Source: Litorisediminicola beolgyonensis (GTDB lineage Bacteria; Pseudomonadota; Alphaproteobacteria; Rhodobacterales; Rhodobacteraceae). Taken from it: a DNA stretch of 64,000 bases. Below, one piece after another: positions 26,705 through 35,426 of this stretch. A program made the translations under genes and the position numbers. Location of the stretch: NCBI RefSeq assembly GCF_042679605.1, contig NZ_JBHTMU010000005.1, forward strand, positions 81,918-145,917. The letters run 5' to 3'. Every line of letters starts with the position of its first letter. Position 1 is the stretch's first letter. The notes beneath the pieces were generated by a model, which was given only the letters and a program-made list of their open reading frames with translations, was not told where the DNA came from and searched no databases.

Positions 26705-26708
26705 GCTC

Positions 26709-27701
26709 TCAGAAGGGGGCGCGTTCGAGGGTGAAGCCCTCGGCCTCCAAGAGCGTCAGGAGGCCGTGCGGCCCGGGCAGATGCGCCGCGCCCGAGGCGA
26801 TCACGACAAGGTCGTACTCCTCGGCGGCCTCGAGGATCACCGGCATCCAATCCTGGTTGCGGGCGATCAGGAGGCCTTCTTCCATCTCGTCGAAGCTGCG
26901 GTCGATCTCTTCGCGGCTCTGCTGCGAATGGCGTCGCGCGATCACCTTGGAGAGCGCCCAGCTCTCGCCCATCTGCTCGTCGAAATAGGCCGCGCGCAGC
27001 GTGGCGAGCCCGTCGCCCTGTTCGTCGGCGGCGTAGAGCGCGGCTTCCAGCATCTCGATCTGCTCGGGGATGGGGGCGGCGTTGAAGGTCCGGAAGATCG
27101 TCCGGAAATCCTCAAGCGCCGCCGTGGGCACATCGGCCGCCTCGGCCGCTTCGGCCAGGCGCTGGTCGAGGCCGGACTTGCCCGCCTGCGCGCCGTCGAG
27201 CGCGCAGGACGGCAGCGACAGCATCATCGCCAGATACCAGGGCCGCATCTTGGCCGCCATGAACCCGGGCATGCCGCGCTGGGCCAGGGCGCTCGAGAGC
27301 GCCTGCCAGCTGTCCTCGGACATGATCTCGGGCAGCGTCGTGTCGGCGAGGAGCAGGAGTTCGGGGTCGTTCATCAGCTCGGTCTGCAGCGTCTCCTGGT
27401 CTTCGAGCGTCATCTCCAGAAGCAGCAGATCGGCGCTCTCGAGCACCGGGCCAAGGCGCTGGGCGACACCATCGAGCCGCGGGTCGTCGACATGGATCGT
27501 TCCGACCAGATGCAGCGTCGTGTCCCCGCGGCGCGCGATCCAGTGGTTGCCGGTCATGTAGGGATGGCCCGCGACGGCGGCGTCGATTTCGCTGCGCTCG
27601 CTCTCGGTCAGCGTCGGGCGCAGGTCGGTGCCCTGGCAGGGCGCGGCGGCAAGCGCGCTGGCGGAAAAGAGCAGGGCAAGCAAACAGGCGAGACGGCGCA
27701 T
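26709..27701 (-). CDS. TraB/GumN-family protein
   Basis: A 330-residue exported protein with a signal peptide (MRRLACLLALLFSASALAAA). The TraB/GumN (Tiki-like) fold shows two conserved GxxH motifs: HLVGTIHVDDPR near residue 70 and VVIASGAAHLPGPHGLL near the C-terminus. An LLLLEMTL glutamate lies between them. Family members include metal-dependent peptidases (Tiki) and uncharacterised bacterial envelope proteins. The residues needed for metal binding appear to be present. It is divergent from the DUF2161 gene. Confidence 0.88.
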   Translation of the reverse strand: MRRLACLLALLFSASALAAAPCQGTDLRPTLTESERSEIDAAVAGHPYMTGNHWIARRGDTTLHLVGTIHVDDPRLDGVAQRLGPVLESADLLLLEMTLEDQETLQTELMNDPELLLLADTTLPEIMSEDSWQALSSALAQRGMPGFMAAKMRPWYLAMMLSLPSCALDGAQAGKSGLDQRLAEAAEAADVPTAALEDFRTIFRTFNAAPIPEQIEMLEAALYAADEQGDGLATLRAAYFDEQMGESWALSKVIARRHSQQSREEIDRSFDEMEEGLLIARNQDWMPVILEAAEEYDLVVIASGAAHLPGPHGLLTLLEAEGFTLERAPF

Positions 27702-27788
27702 GGCGAAGGCTCCGGGAGGTGCAGGGGAAACGCGTTCAGGCTAGAGGCGGATCTTGTCACCGGCAAGGCGCCGCGCGAGACTTGGGGG

Positions 27789-28460
27789 ATGACACGCGAG
27801 CAGGACCTCTACGCGCCGGTCAAGGCGCTGTTCGAACGGGCAGGATACATAGTGAAGGGCGAGGTCGGTGCCGCCGATCTGGTCGCCTGCCGCGACGGCG
27901 ACGATCCGGTGGTGGTCGAGCTCAAGCTCGGCCTGTCGCTCAAGCTCTATCACCAGGCGGTGGCCCGGTTGAGCGCGACGCCGCAGGTCTACCTCGCGGT
28001 GCCGCGCCCGCGCGGACCGCGCGCGCGGCGGGTCCTCGCGGAGAACCGCACGCTCTGCCGCAGGCTCGGGCTCGGGCTGTTGACCGTGAGGCCCGACGGC
28101 AAGGTCGACGTAATCTGCGAGCCCGGGCCCTACGCGCCCCGCCGGAACGCGCGTGCTGGCACCGCGCTGAAAAGCGCCTTCGACCGGTTGCGCGGCGATC
28201 CGAACGATGGCGGGGCCACGCGGCACGGGCTTGTCACCGGCTACCGTCAGGATGCCTTGGTCTGCGCGGCGCATCTGGCCGAGACCGGACCCGCGCGGGG
28301 CCGCGACGTGGTCAAGGCGACGGGCGTCGCAATGGCAACGCGGATCATGCGCGACAATCACTACGGCTGGTTTTCGCGTGTCGAGACAGGGGTCTATGCG
28401 CTGACCGAGGCAGGGCAGGCCGGGCTTGTCCACTGGGCCGGAAGCTGGGAAGACGCCTGA
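27789..28460 (+). CDS. DUF2161 protein, PD-(D/E)XK phosphodiesterase-like
   Basis: A 223-residue protein. The N-terminal half has GEVGAADLVACRDGDDPVVVELK continuing to LGLSLKLYHQAV (broken here), the D...ExK pattern of PD-(D/E)XK nucleases: the acidic residue in AADLVA and the VELKL core. The C-terminal half (from about 145) looks like a winged-helix segment (GYRQDALVCAAHLAE, VVKATGV, GVYALTEAGQ). DUF2161 proteins are annotated as putative phosphodiesterases with no proven role. The ATG at 27789 lies 87 bases from the divergent TraB start. Confidence 0.82.
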   Translation: MTREQDLYAPVKALFERAGYIVKGEVGAADLVACRDGDDPVVVELKLGLSLKLYHQAVARLSATPQVYLAVPRPRGPRARRVLAENRTLCRRLGLGLLTVRPDGKVDVICEPGPYAPRRNARAGTALKSAFDRLRGDPNDGGATRHGLVTGYRQDALVCAAHLAETGPARGRDVVKATGVAMATRIMRDNHYGWFSRVETGVYALTEAGQAGLVHWAGSWEDA

Positions 28461-28582
28461 GGGAAGCGGTCTTCCTGCCGGGATGACCCAAGGTAAGCCT
28501 CCCTCGCTGCCACCTTCGACACGGCACCTGTCAAGCGGCCTCGGTGCCCCGTCTGGCGCGCAAAAAATCTCACGGGCGCGTG

Positions 28583-28610
28583 TTGACAGAAGGTCGCGGC
28601 TTCCTTACCT
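28583..28610 (+). promoter_or_regulatory. groESL promoter, housekeeping type
   Basis: TTGACA (28583-28588) is a perfect -35. TTACCT (28605-28610) is a moderate -10 with a 16-bp spacer. Transcription would start about 7 bases later, right at the CIRCE operator, so HrcA bound there would block initiation. Confidence 0.65.
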
Positions 28611-28618
28611 CGACGCCG

Positions 28619-28645
28619 TTAGCACTCGATCAGGGTAAGTGCTAA
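28619..28645 (+). promoter_or_regulatory. CIRCE operator (HrcA binding site)
   Basis: TTAGCACTC, a 9-base spacer, then AAGTGCTAA. This matches the CIRCE consensus TTAGCACTC-N9-GAGTGCTAA except for one base (A instead of G at the first position of the right arm). It sits between the promoter and groES. HrcA, stabilised by GroEL, represses from such sites, giving feedback control. The hrcA gene is not in the window. Confidence 0.95.
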
Positions 28646-28711
28646 CGCCCGGCGGATCCCGAGCGGACCCGCTGGTCCCAGAGATAAACTTTGAGCCAAG
28701 GAGACTCGAAG

Positions 28712-29023
28712 ATGGCATTCAAACCGCTTCATGACCGCGTCCTCGTGCGTCGCGTTGAGAGCGACGAGAAGACCAAGGGTGGTCTGATCATCCCCGACAG
28801 CGCCAAGGAAAAGCCCGCAGAGGGCGTCGTGGTGGCTTGCGGCGAAGGCGCCCGTAAGGACTCGGGCGAGCTGATCGAGATGGCCGTGAAGGCCGGCGAC
28901 AAGGTTCTGTTCGGCAAGTGGTCGGGCACCGAAGTCAGCATCGACGGCGAAGAGCTGCTCATCATGAAGGAAAGCGACATCCTCGGAATCATCGAGGACG
29001 CGGCGGCAGCGAAGGCCGCGTAA
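28712..29023 (+). CDS. groES: Co-chaperonin GroES
   Basis: A 103-residue Hsp10 that caps the GroEL ring. It has the N-terminal FKPLHDRVLVRRVESDEKT, the mobile loop GGLIIPDSAKEKP and the C-terminal ESDILGIIED strand. The ATG follows AAGGAGA; the upstream in-frame TTG at 28691 is not needed. It is the first gene of the CIRCE-controlled operon, 57 bases before groEL. Confidence 0.98.
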   Translation: MAFKPLHDRVLVRRVESDEKTKGGLIIPDSAKEKPAEGVVVACGEGARKDSGELIEMAVKAGDKVLFGKWSGTEVSIDGEELLIMKESDILGIIEDAAAAKAA

Positions 29024-29080
29024 GCTGACCGCTCCCCCGACAGCTTTTCCCTCAATACAAGAATTCAGGAGTAATCGAGA

Positions 29081-30724
29081 ATGTCTGCCAAGGACGTCAA
29101 ATTCGATACCGATGCCCGCAACCGTCTGCTGCGCGGCGTCAACATCCTCGCCGACGCGGTGAAGGTGACCCTCGGCCCGAAAGGCCGCAACGTTGTTCTC
29201 GACAAGTCGTTCGGTGCGCCCCGCATCACCAAGGACGGTGTGTCGGTCGCCAAAGAGATCGAGCTCGAGGACAAGTTCGAGAACATGGGCGCCCAGATGG
29301 TGAAGGAAGTCGCTTCCCGCACCAACGACGAAGCCGGTGACGGCACCACCACCGCGACCGTGCTGGCCCAGGCCATCGTCAAAGAGGGCGTCAAGGCCGT
29401 CTCCGCCGGCATGAACCCGATGGACCTCAAGCGCGGCATCGACCTGGCAACCGCCAAGGTCGTCGAGCACATCAAGGGTGCATCGCGCAAGGTCGAGAAC
29501 TCCGACGAGGTCGCCCAGGTCGGCACCATCTCCGCCAACGGCGAAGAGACCATCGGCCGCCAGATCGCCGACGCCATGCAGCGCGTGGGCAATGAAGGCG
29601 TGATCACCGTCGAAGAGAACAAGGGCATGGAGACCGAGGTCGAGGTCGTCGAAGGCATGCAGTTCGACCGCGGCTACCTCTCGCCGTACTTCGTCACCAA
29701 CGCCGACAAGATGATCGCAGAGCTCGATGACTGCATGATCCTGCTGCACGAGAAGAAGCTCTCGTCGCTGCAGCCGATGGTGCCGCTCCTCGAGTCGGTC
29801 ATCCAGTCGCAGAAGCCGCTTCTCATCATCGCGGAAGACGTCGAAGGCGAAGCCCTCGCGACCCTCGTGGTGAACAAGCTCCGCGGCGGTCTGAAGATCG
29901 CAGCCGTCAAGGCACCGGGCTTCGGCGATCGCCGCAAGGCCATGCTGCAGGACATCGCGATCCTGACCGGCGGCCAGGTGATCTCGGAAGACCTCGGCAT
30001 GAAGCTCGAGAGCGTCACCATGGACATGCTCGGCTCGGCCAAGAAAGTGTCGATCACTAAGGACGAGACCACCATCGTCGACGGTGCTGGCGAGAAGGCC
30101 GAGATCGAGGCGCGCGTCTCCCAGATCCGCACCCAGATCGAAGAGACCACCTCTGACTACGACCGCGAGAAGCTGCAGGAGCGGGTTGCCAAACTCGCAG
30201 GCGGCGTCGCCGTCATCCGCGTCGGCGGCATGACCGAGGTCGAAGTGAAAGAGCGCAAGGACCGCGTCGATGACGCCCTGAACGCGACCCGCGCGGCCGT
30301 TCAGGAAGGCATCGTGGTCGGCGGCGGCGTCAGCCTCGTGCAGGGCGCCAAGGGTCTCGAAGGCCTGACCGGTGCCAACAGCGACCAGAACGCCGGTATC
30401 GCCATCGTGCGCCGTGCGCTTGAGGCGCCGCTGCGCCAGATCGCCGAGAACGCCGGTGTCGACGGCTCCGTCGTTGCGGGCAAGATCCGCGAGAGCGACG
30501 ACGTCAAGTTCGGCTACAACGCCCAGACCGACGAATATGGCGACATGTTCAAGTTCGGCGTCATCGACCCGGCCAAGGTCGTCCGCACCGCGCTGGAAGA
30601 CGCCTCCTCGGTTGCAGGCCTGCTGATCACCACCGAAGCGATGGTGGCAGACAAGCCGCAGAAAGACGGCGCAGGCGCCGGCGGCGGCATGCCCGACATG
30701 GGCGGCATGGGCGGCATGATGTAA
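29081..30724 (+). CDS. groEL: Chaperonin GroEL
   Basis: A full-length 547-residue Hsp60. It starts SAKDVKFDTDARNRLLRGVN, has the ATP-site GDGTTTATVLA, the family signature (AAVKAPGFGDRRKAMLQDIA) and the C-terminal Gly-Met tail (MPDMGGMGGMM). It forms the double-ring folding chamber with GroES. The ribosome-binding site is AGGAG. A strong terminator follows. I see only one groESL locus in this window; many relatives have a second elsewhere. Confidence 0.99.
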   Translation: MSAKDVKFDTDARNRLLRGVNILADAVKVTLGPKGRNVVLDKSFGAPRITKDGVSVAKEIELEDKFENMGAQMVKEVASRTNDEAGDGTTTATVLAQAIVKEGVKAVSAGMNPMDLKRGIDLATAKVVEHIKGASRKVENSDEVAQVGTISANGEETIGRQIADAMQRVGNEGVITVEENKGMETEVEVVEGMQFDRGYLSPYFVTNADKMIAELDDCMILLHEKKLSSLQPMVPLLESVIQSQKPLLIIAEDVEGEALATLVVNKLRGGLKIAAVKAPGFGDRRKAMLQDIAILTGGQVISEDLGMKLESVTMDMLGSAKKVSITKDETTIVDGAGEKAEIEARVSQIRTQIEETTSDYDREKLQERVAKLAGGVAVIRVGGMTEVEVKERKDRVDDALNATRAAVQEGIVVGGGVSLVQGAKGLEGLTGANSDQNAGIAIVRRALEAPLRQIAENAGVDGSVVAGKIRESDDVKFGYNAQTDEYGDMFKFGVIDPAKVVRTALEDASSVAGLLITTEAMVADKPQKDGAGAGGGMPDMGGMGGMM

Positions 30725-30752
30725 TCATCCGCCTGTCCGACAGGACAGCGAG

Positions 30753-30780
30753 AGGCCCGGCGGAAACGCCGGGCCTTTTT
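30753..30780 (+). terminator. Rho-independent terminator of groESL
   Basis: Perfect 10-bp arms AGGCCCGGCG / CGCCGGGCCT enclose a GAAA tetraloop and run into TTTTT, 28 bases after the groEL stop. This is a textbook intrinsic terminator. Confidence 0.95.
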
Positions 30781-30907
30781 CGTTCTCGGCCGTAAAAAGC
30801 GTTGATCTGCCATGCGGACAAACCGCACTGTCAGCAGTGTCGATCAACGTCGGCACAGTCGTTCAGACACGCGGCATGTTCGGCGCAACGGCCAGCAGGC
30901 AGTGGCC

Positions 30908-31876
30908 CTAATACTGAACAAGCACCCCATCCTCACCGACGTCATAGGGTCCTGGCGAAAACTCCGGATAGGGCGAGTTCACAATCGACGCTGGCCAGGG
31001 AACGCCATTGGGCATGCCGTTTTTTGCGTGGGCTTCTTCCAGTTTGCCGAACGAAATGCCGGGGTCGAGGCCAACCACATCCGCTTGGAAGCCGCGCTCG
31101 TCGGCTCTGACGCAAATCTGCCTGAGAACCCGTTCCGCTCCTTGGGCACCCATGACACCATGCTCCGGAGCAATACCGGAAATCCATGCGTCCAAGCCCA
31201 GATAGTCGATAAGCCACGCGGCCGTGCCGCGATCCAATTCAGGTTGGCCGATCAACCAGGTTAACAGCCGTTCCGGATCTGGATCATACGCTGCAGCATA
31301 AACCGCCATATGGTGGAAGATATGCGGATCGCGGGTCTCCTTCGCAGCTTTCAATCCATCACTGTCTGTCAGATCGAAGGAAACACGCTCTTCTTTCGGA
31401 GTGAACGACAGAATTTCCTCCACCATCGACAGGATCGCCTCCCGTGGGACGCGCTTGTTTACGAAATCGTCTCCGACAGGTCCCAGAAGCGGCCTGGCTT
31501 TGAATTTCCAACCGCCCCTTACGGTCAAGAACTTCTGGACAGACAGGGAATTCCACAAGCCGTTGGGTCCCGGCGGCGGGGCTGCGTGCGGAATGACATT
31601 CCCCGGGACAATCACCCGGTAGAGATGTTCGACCACACCACGTTCTTCAGGCGTCAGGTCTTCGTAGCTTTTGCTGACGCCTCCGTTGAAGTCCCGGATT
31701 GCCAGAGGCAACAGGTAGAATACGCCTCCCTTCGAGCCATCAACCATTCGAGAATTGAGCTGCGCGAGGCCGAGTTCATATCCTGCCTCGACGCCGATGT
31801 CCTTCTGGAAGTACTTGCCCTTGCCATCTTTCAAAATGACCGCGTTCTCGCCGCGTTTCTTCAAGAAGCCAAACAC
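30908..31876 (-). CDS. Unknown protein, weak DUF4274-like resemblance in the C-terminal half
   Basis: A 322-residue protein in an AT-richer islet. The start is a GTG at 31876 with GGGGGAA just upstream. The N-terminus MFGFLKKRGENAVILKDGKGKYF (the first 20 residues are polar and basic) has no signal peptide. The middle has SFTPKEERVSFDLTD; residues from about 200 (HIFHHMAVYAAAYDPDPERL, then DRGTAAWLIDYLG) recall DUF4274, a domain seen in toxin-immunity neighbourhoods, but I cannot confirm this. Codon choice is clearly less GC-rich than in the flanking operons, suggesting transfer. Neighbours (groESL, GNAT) give no functional hint. Confidence 0.7.
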   Translation of the reverse strand: MFGFLKKRGENAVILKDGKGKYFQKDIGVEAGYELGLAQLNSRMVDGSKGGVFYLLPLAIRDFNGGVSKSYEDLTPEERGVVEHLYRVIVPGNVIPHAAPPPGPNGLWNSLSVQKFLTVRGGWKFKARPLLGPVGDDFVNKRVPREAILSMVEEILSFTPKEERVSFDLTDSDGLKAAKETRDPHIFHHMAVYAAAYDPDPERLLTWLIGQPELDRGTAAWLIDYLGLDAWISGIAPEHGVMGAQGAERVLRQICVRADERGFQADVVGLDPGISFGKLEEAHAKNGMPNGVPWPASIVNSPYPEFSPGPYDVGEDGVLVQY

Positions 31877-32175
31877 GGAATTCCCCCAAAAACTGAAATA
31901 TTCTTGTTCCTTCGAGCCTAATGTTATCCGCCATTGCCATGCAATGAGGGAGACCCCCGCAGATATCCGGGATCGTGCTTTCCATGTGATTGGCGTGAAA
32001 GCCCACCTTCGCTGCGCTTTGTCCGAAAGGTCTGGTGTACCGGAAGTATTCGACCAACAGCGTTTGCGGCCCGTTCCGGCTTTTCGCTTCGACTTTATTC
32101 CGAGCTGGTCCGGTAGCGGTCGTTGACCTCGCGCGCTCGTCGGGGTTTCGTCGCCCAGAGGTAAGGGAGCGCGCG
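31877..32175. other. Non-coding interval between the islet gene and GNAT gene
   Basis: About 300 bases with lower GC on the left side (31880-31930 includes AAAAACTGAAATATTC), which probably carries the promoter of the divergent islet gene. The right part is GC-rich and leads to the GNAT start. I see no convincing gene, RNA fold or repeat. Confidence 0.5.
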
Positions 32176-32658
32176 ATGGCGGGACGGGATTTCATCCGGG
32201 AACTCAGGTCGGGAGAGGAAGAGGCGATCGACCGGCTTCTTCGCGCGGCCTTTGGCGGCCCCGACGAGGCGCAGCTGGTCAAGGCGCTCCGCAAGACCGG
32301 CGCGATGGCGGGCGAGCAGGTGGTGACGGAGGGTGCGAAAATCGTGGGCTATGCCGCGCTCTCCTCGATGCGGGAGCCCGCGGGCTGGCTCTGTCTCGCT
32401 CCGGTCGCGGTCCTGCCCGAGCGCCAGCGGCAGGGGATCGGGCGCAGGCTCACCGGCATGATCGCCCATTGGGCGCAGGCGGCGGGGCAGAGCGTCGTGG
32501 TGCTGGGCGACCCGGCCTTCTACGGCAGATGCGGCTTTTCGAGCGACGCGGCCAAGGGTCTCGAGACCCCCTATGACCTTGCCCATACGCTGGTCGCCGG
32601 TCCGCCTGCGACGCCGGGCACGCGCCTCGTCTATCCCAAGGCCTTCGGCGACGCATGA
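32176..32658 (+). CDS. GNAT-family N-acetyltransferase
   Basis: A 160-residue acetyltransferase. The acetyl-CoA binding loop appears as ERQRQGIGRRLTG (Q/RxxGxG/A), preceded by the LAPVAVLP strand. The closing motif VVLGDPAFYGRCGFSSDAA is typical of the YhbS/putative acetyltransferase group. The substrate is unknown. The ATG at 32176 follows AAGGGAG; longer upstream frames are unlikely. Its stop overlaps the start of the DMT transporter gene (ATGA). Confidence 0.88.
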   Translation: MAGRDFIRELRSGEEEAIDRLLRAAFGGPDEAQLVKALRKTGAMAGEQVVTEGAKIVGYAALSSMREPAGWLCLAPVAVLPERQRQGIGRRLTGMIAHWAQAAGQSVVVLGDPAFYGRCGFSSDAAKGLETPYDLAHTLVAGPPATPGTRLVYPKAFGDA

Positions 32659-33500
32659 TGCGGCCTGTCCTGCTGACCGCGCTGACGATGATCGCCTTCG
32701 CGGCGAACTCGGTGCTGAACCGGGCGGGCCTGGTCGGCGGCGGAATAGACGCGGTCAGCTTCGGCACGGTCCGGTTGCTCGCGGGCGCGGTCACTTTGGC
32801 GGGGCTGACCTGGGCCTTTCGCGGCGGCGTCCCGCTTGGCGGGCGCCTCCGGGCGGTCGGCGTGCTGGCGCTTCTGACCTATATCTACGGGTTTTCCACC
32901 GCCTATCTCGCGCTCGATGCCGGTCTCGGCGCGCTGATCCTTTTCGGTACGGTGCAGGTCACGATGTTCGCAGGCGCGCTTCTTGGCGGAGAGCGTCCCC
33001 AGCCGCAGCGCTGGGCCGGGGCGGGCATCGCCTTTGCCGGTCTCGTCTGGCTCCTGCTGCCGGGAAGCGCGCTCGGGGTCTCGCCGCTCCATGGTCTGAT
33101 GATGGCGCTCGCCGGGATCGGCTGGGGCGTCTATTCGCTGGCGGGCCGAAACGCGGGTGACGCGCTGTCGGGCACCGCCGCGAACTTCATTCTCGCCGCG
33201 CCGCTGGGTCTGATCCTCGGGCTCGTTGTCGGAAACGGTCTGCCCTCCGGCGCACCCTCGGGGCTGGCGCTCGCGGTGCTCTCGGGGGCTGTGACCTCGG
33301 GGCTGGGCTACGCGCTCTGGTACACGGTCCTGCCGAAGCTCACCGCCAGCGCCGCGGCGGTCGCGCAATTGACCGTGCCGGTGATCGCGATCCTCGGCGG
33401 AGCGGTACTTCTGGGCGAGGCAATCTCGGCTCAGGCGCTTCTGGCCGCGGGGATCGTGCTCGGGGGCGTCGCGCTCTCGGTGCTGCCGCGCCGCCGCTGA
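32655..33500 (+). CDS. EamA/DMT-family transporter
   Basis: A 281-residue membrane protein with about ten hydrophobic spans in two repeats, starting MRPVLLTALTMIAFAANSVL. The second repeat ends in the conserved AQLTVPVIAILGGAVLLGEA. The family exports small metabolites such as amino acids. Coupling to the upstream GNAT gene by a 4-base overlap suggests a modify-and-export pair, which is inference only. Confidence 0.88.
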   Translation: MMRPVLLTALTMIAFAANSVLNRAGLVGGGIDAVSFGTVRLLAGAVTLAGLTWAFRGGVPLGGRLRAVGVLALLTYIYGFSTAYLALDAGLGALILFGTVQVTMFAGALLGGERPQPQRWAGAGIAFAGLVWLLLPGSALGVSPLHGLMMALAGIGWGVYSLAGRNAGDALSGTAANFILAAPLGLILGLVVGNGLPSGAPSGLALAVLSGAVTSGLGYALWYTVLPKLTASAAAVAQLTVPVIAILGGAVLLGEAISAQALLAAGIVLGGVALSVLPRRR

Positions 33501-33527
33501 GGCTCGCCAAGCGCCGCGTGCCGGTCT

Positions 33528-34280
33528 ATGTCCGGTCGGATGTTGCGCCTTGCCTGTCTCCTGATCCTTCTCGCCGCCCCGGTGCGCGCCGATTGTGTGG
33601 TGCTGCTGCACGGGCTCGCCCGCAGCGGCCTGAGCTTCCTGCCGATGGCCGGGGTCCTGGAGGCGGCCGGGTTCCAGACCGTCGTGCCGACCTATCCGTC
33701 GACCGAGGCGCGGATCGAGGTCCTGGTCCAGGAGACCTTGCCGGATGCCGTCGCGGAGTGCGGCGAGGCGCGCGTGCATTTCGTCACCCATTCGATGGGC
33801 GGGATTCTCCTGCGGGTCTGGCTGGCCGAGACCCATCTCGAGCGGCTCGGCAGGGTGGTGATGCTGGCCCCGCCCAATCACGGCAGCGAACTGGTGGACG
33901 AGCTGGGCGGGCTCGAGCTGTTCCAGTGGATCAACGGCCCCGCGGGGCAGGAGCTCGGCACCGGCCCCGAGGATGTTCCGAACAGCCTGCCGCCCGTCGA
34001 TTTCGAGCTGGGTGTTATCGCCGGGACGCTGTCCCTGAACCCGGTCTACTCGCAGCTCATACCGGGCGAGGATGACGGCAAGGTCTCGGTGGCTTCGACG
34101 CAGGTCGCGGGCATGAGCGATTTCCTCGTGCTGCCGCTGACCCATACCTTCATCATGCAATCGCCCGAGGTCATGGCGCAGGTCCTCCTGTTCCTGCGGG
34201 ACGGCCGGTTCGATCCCGACGCGGATTGGCTCGACACGCTTCTCGACGCCGAATGCCTGTTCGAAGGGTGCCCGGAATGA
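33528..34280 (+). CDS. Exported alpha/beta-hydrolase (lipase/esterase-like)
   Basis: A 250-residue protein with a signal peptide (about residues 5-22, LRLACLLILLAAPVRA). It has the oxyanion-hole strand VVLLHGLARSG and the nucleophile elbow THSMGG with Ser89. A PPNHGSELVDEL segment is typical of PGAP1-like/triacylglycerol lipases, and an HTFIM histidine near residue 209 is a plausible third member of the triad. An in-frame ATG at 33540 is an alternative start that fits the signal peptide equally well. Its stop overlaps phnM (ATGA). Confidence 0.88.
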   Translation: MSGRMLRLACLLILLAAPVRADCVVLLHGLARSGLSFLPMAGVLEAAGFQTVVPTYPSTEARIEVLVQETLPDAVAECGEARVHFVTHSMGGILLRVWLAETHLERLGRVVMLAPPNHGSELVDELGGLELFQWINGPAGQELGTGPEDVPNSLPPVDFELGVIAGTLSLNPVYSQLIPGEDDGKVSVASTQVAGMSDFLVLPLTHTFIMQSPEVMAQVLLFLRDGRFDPDADWLDTLLDAECLFEGCPE

Positions 34281-35416
34281 TCGAGGCACGCTTCACCGGG
34301 GCGGAGTTGCTTCTCGAGACCGGGTTCGAGCAGGGCGATCTCTCGATCGCCGATGGCAGGATCCAGGGCGATGGCGGCGACTTGAAGGAGGTCGATCTCT
34401 CCGGGTTCCGCGTTCTTCCCGGGATCGTCGATCTCCACGGCGATGGGTTCGAGCGGCATGTCGCGCCCCGGCGCGGCGCGCTGCGCGATGTGGGGCAGGG
34501 CATCCTCGCGACCGAGGCGGAGCTCGCTTCCAACGGGATCACCACCGCCTGGATCGCGCAGTTCTGGAGCTGGGAGGGCGGTATGCGCGGCCCGGATTTC
34601 GCCGAGCGCGTCTTCGAAGCGGTCGCGGCGTTGCAGGGCAGCGTTCCGACGGATCTGCACATGCAACTGCGCCTCGAGACGCACCTCTTGGACGAGTTCG
34701 CGCGCGCGGAGAGCATCGTGGCGCTGAGGGGCATCGACTACGTTGTCTTCAACGATCACCTGCAGCATGCGCGCCTCGCCGAGGGCCGTCGCCCGAAGCA
34801 GCTGACCGGACAGGCGCTGAAATCCGGACGCAGCCCGGAGGCGCATCTGGCGCTGATGCAGGCTCTGCACGATCGGCACGACGAGGTGCCATCGGCGCTC
34901 GACGCGCTCGGGCAGAGGCTGGTTGCGCGCGGCGTGCGGCTTGGAAGCCATGACGACCGCACGGATGAGGATCGCGCGGCGATGCGGGCGCGCGGGGCGC
35001 ATGTGGCGGAGTTTCCCGAAACCCTCGACGCGGCGCGTGCCGCCCGCACGGCCGGGGACGCGGTGGTCATGGGCGCGCCGAACGTGATGCGGGCGGGATC
35101 GCACAAGGGCAACGTCTCGGCGCATGAGATCATTCGCGAGGGTCTCTGCGACGCGCTGGCCTCGGACTACCACTATCCCGCACCACGGCTCGCGGCGCTG
35201 TCGCTGGTCTCCGAGATCGGCTGGACCTCCGCCTGGCGGCTTGTGTCGGAAGGTCCGGCCCGGGTCATGGGGTTCAAGGATCGTGGGCGGATCGAGCTGG
35301 GCATGCGCGCAGATCTTCTGGTGCTCGATGCCGAGGATCGCGTGGCGATGACGGTTGCTGGCGGCGTGGTCAGCTATGCCAGTGGGCCCGTGGCGACGCG
35401 GCTCCTGCAGGCCTGA
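34277..35416 (+). CDS. phnM: Alpha-D-ribose 1-methylphosphonate 5-triphosphate diphosphatase PhnM
   Basis: A 379-residue amidohydrolase-superfamily enzyme. LPGIVDLHGDGFERHVAPR is the PhnM version of the N-terminal metal site (HGDxFE). Other motifs are LETHLLDEF, SHDDRT, and the C-terminal ADLLVLD strand. PhnM removes diphosphate from the ribose triphosphate intermediate in C-P lyase phosphonate breakdown. No other phn gene is present in the window, so it is isolated from its pathway here. It is coupled to the lipase gene by ATGA and converges on purK. Confidence 0.9.
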   Translation: MIEARFTGAELLLETGFEQGDLSIADGRIQGDGGDLKEVDLSGFRVLPGIVDLHGDGFERHVAPRRGALRDVGQGILATEAELASNGITTAWIAQFWSWEGGMRGPDFAERVFEAVAALQGSVPTDLHMQLRLETHLLDEFARAESIVALRGIDYVVFNDHLQHARLAEGRRPKQLTGQALKSGRSPEAHLALMQALHDRHDEVPSALDALGQRLVARGVRLGSHDDRTDEDRAAMRARGAHVAEFPETLDAARAARTAGDAVVMGAPNVMRAGSHKGNVSAHEIIREGLCDALASDYHYPAPRLAALSLVSEIGWTSAWRLVSEGPARVMGFKDRGRIELGMRADLLVLDAEDRVAMTVAGGVVSYASGPVATRLLQA

Positions 35417-35426
35417 ACGGCGCGGG

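Noticed and set aside
23338..26850. Open frame of 1170 codons on the minus strand opposite dut, moeB and the M3 peptidase
   Set aside because: Very Arg/His/Gly-rich, no domain recognisable, and lies wholly antisense to three well-supported genes. A GC-skew shadow.
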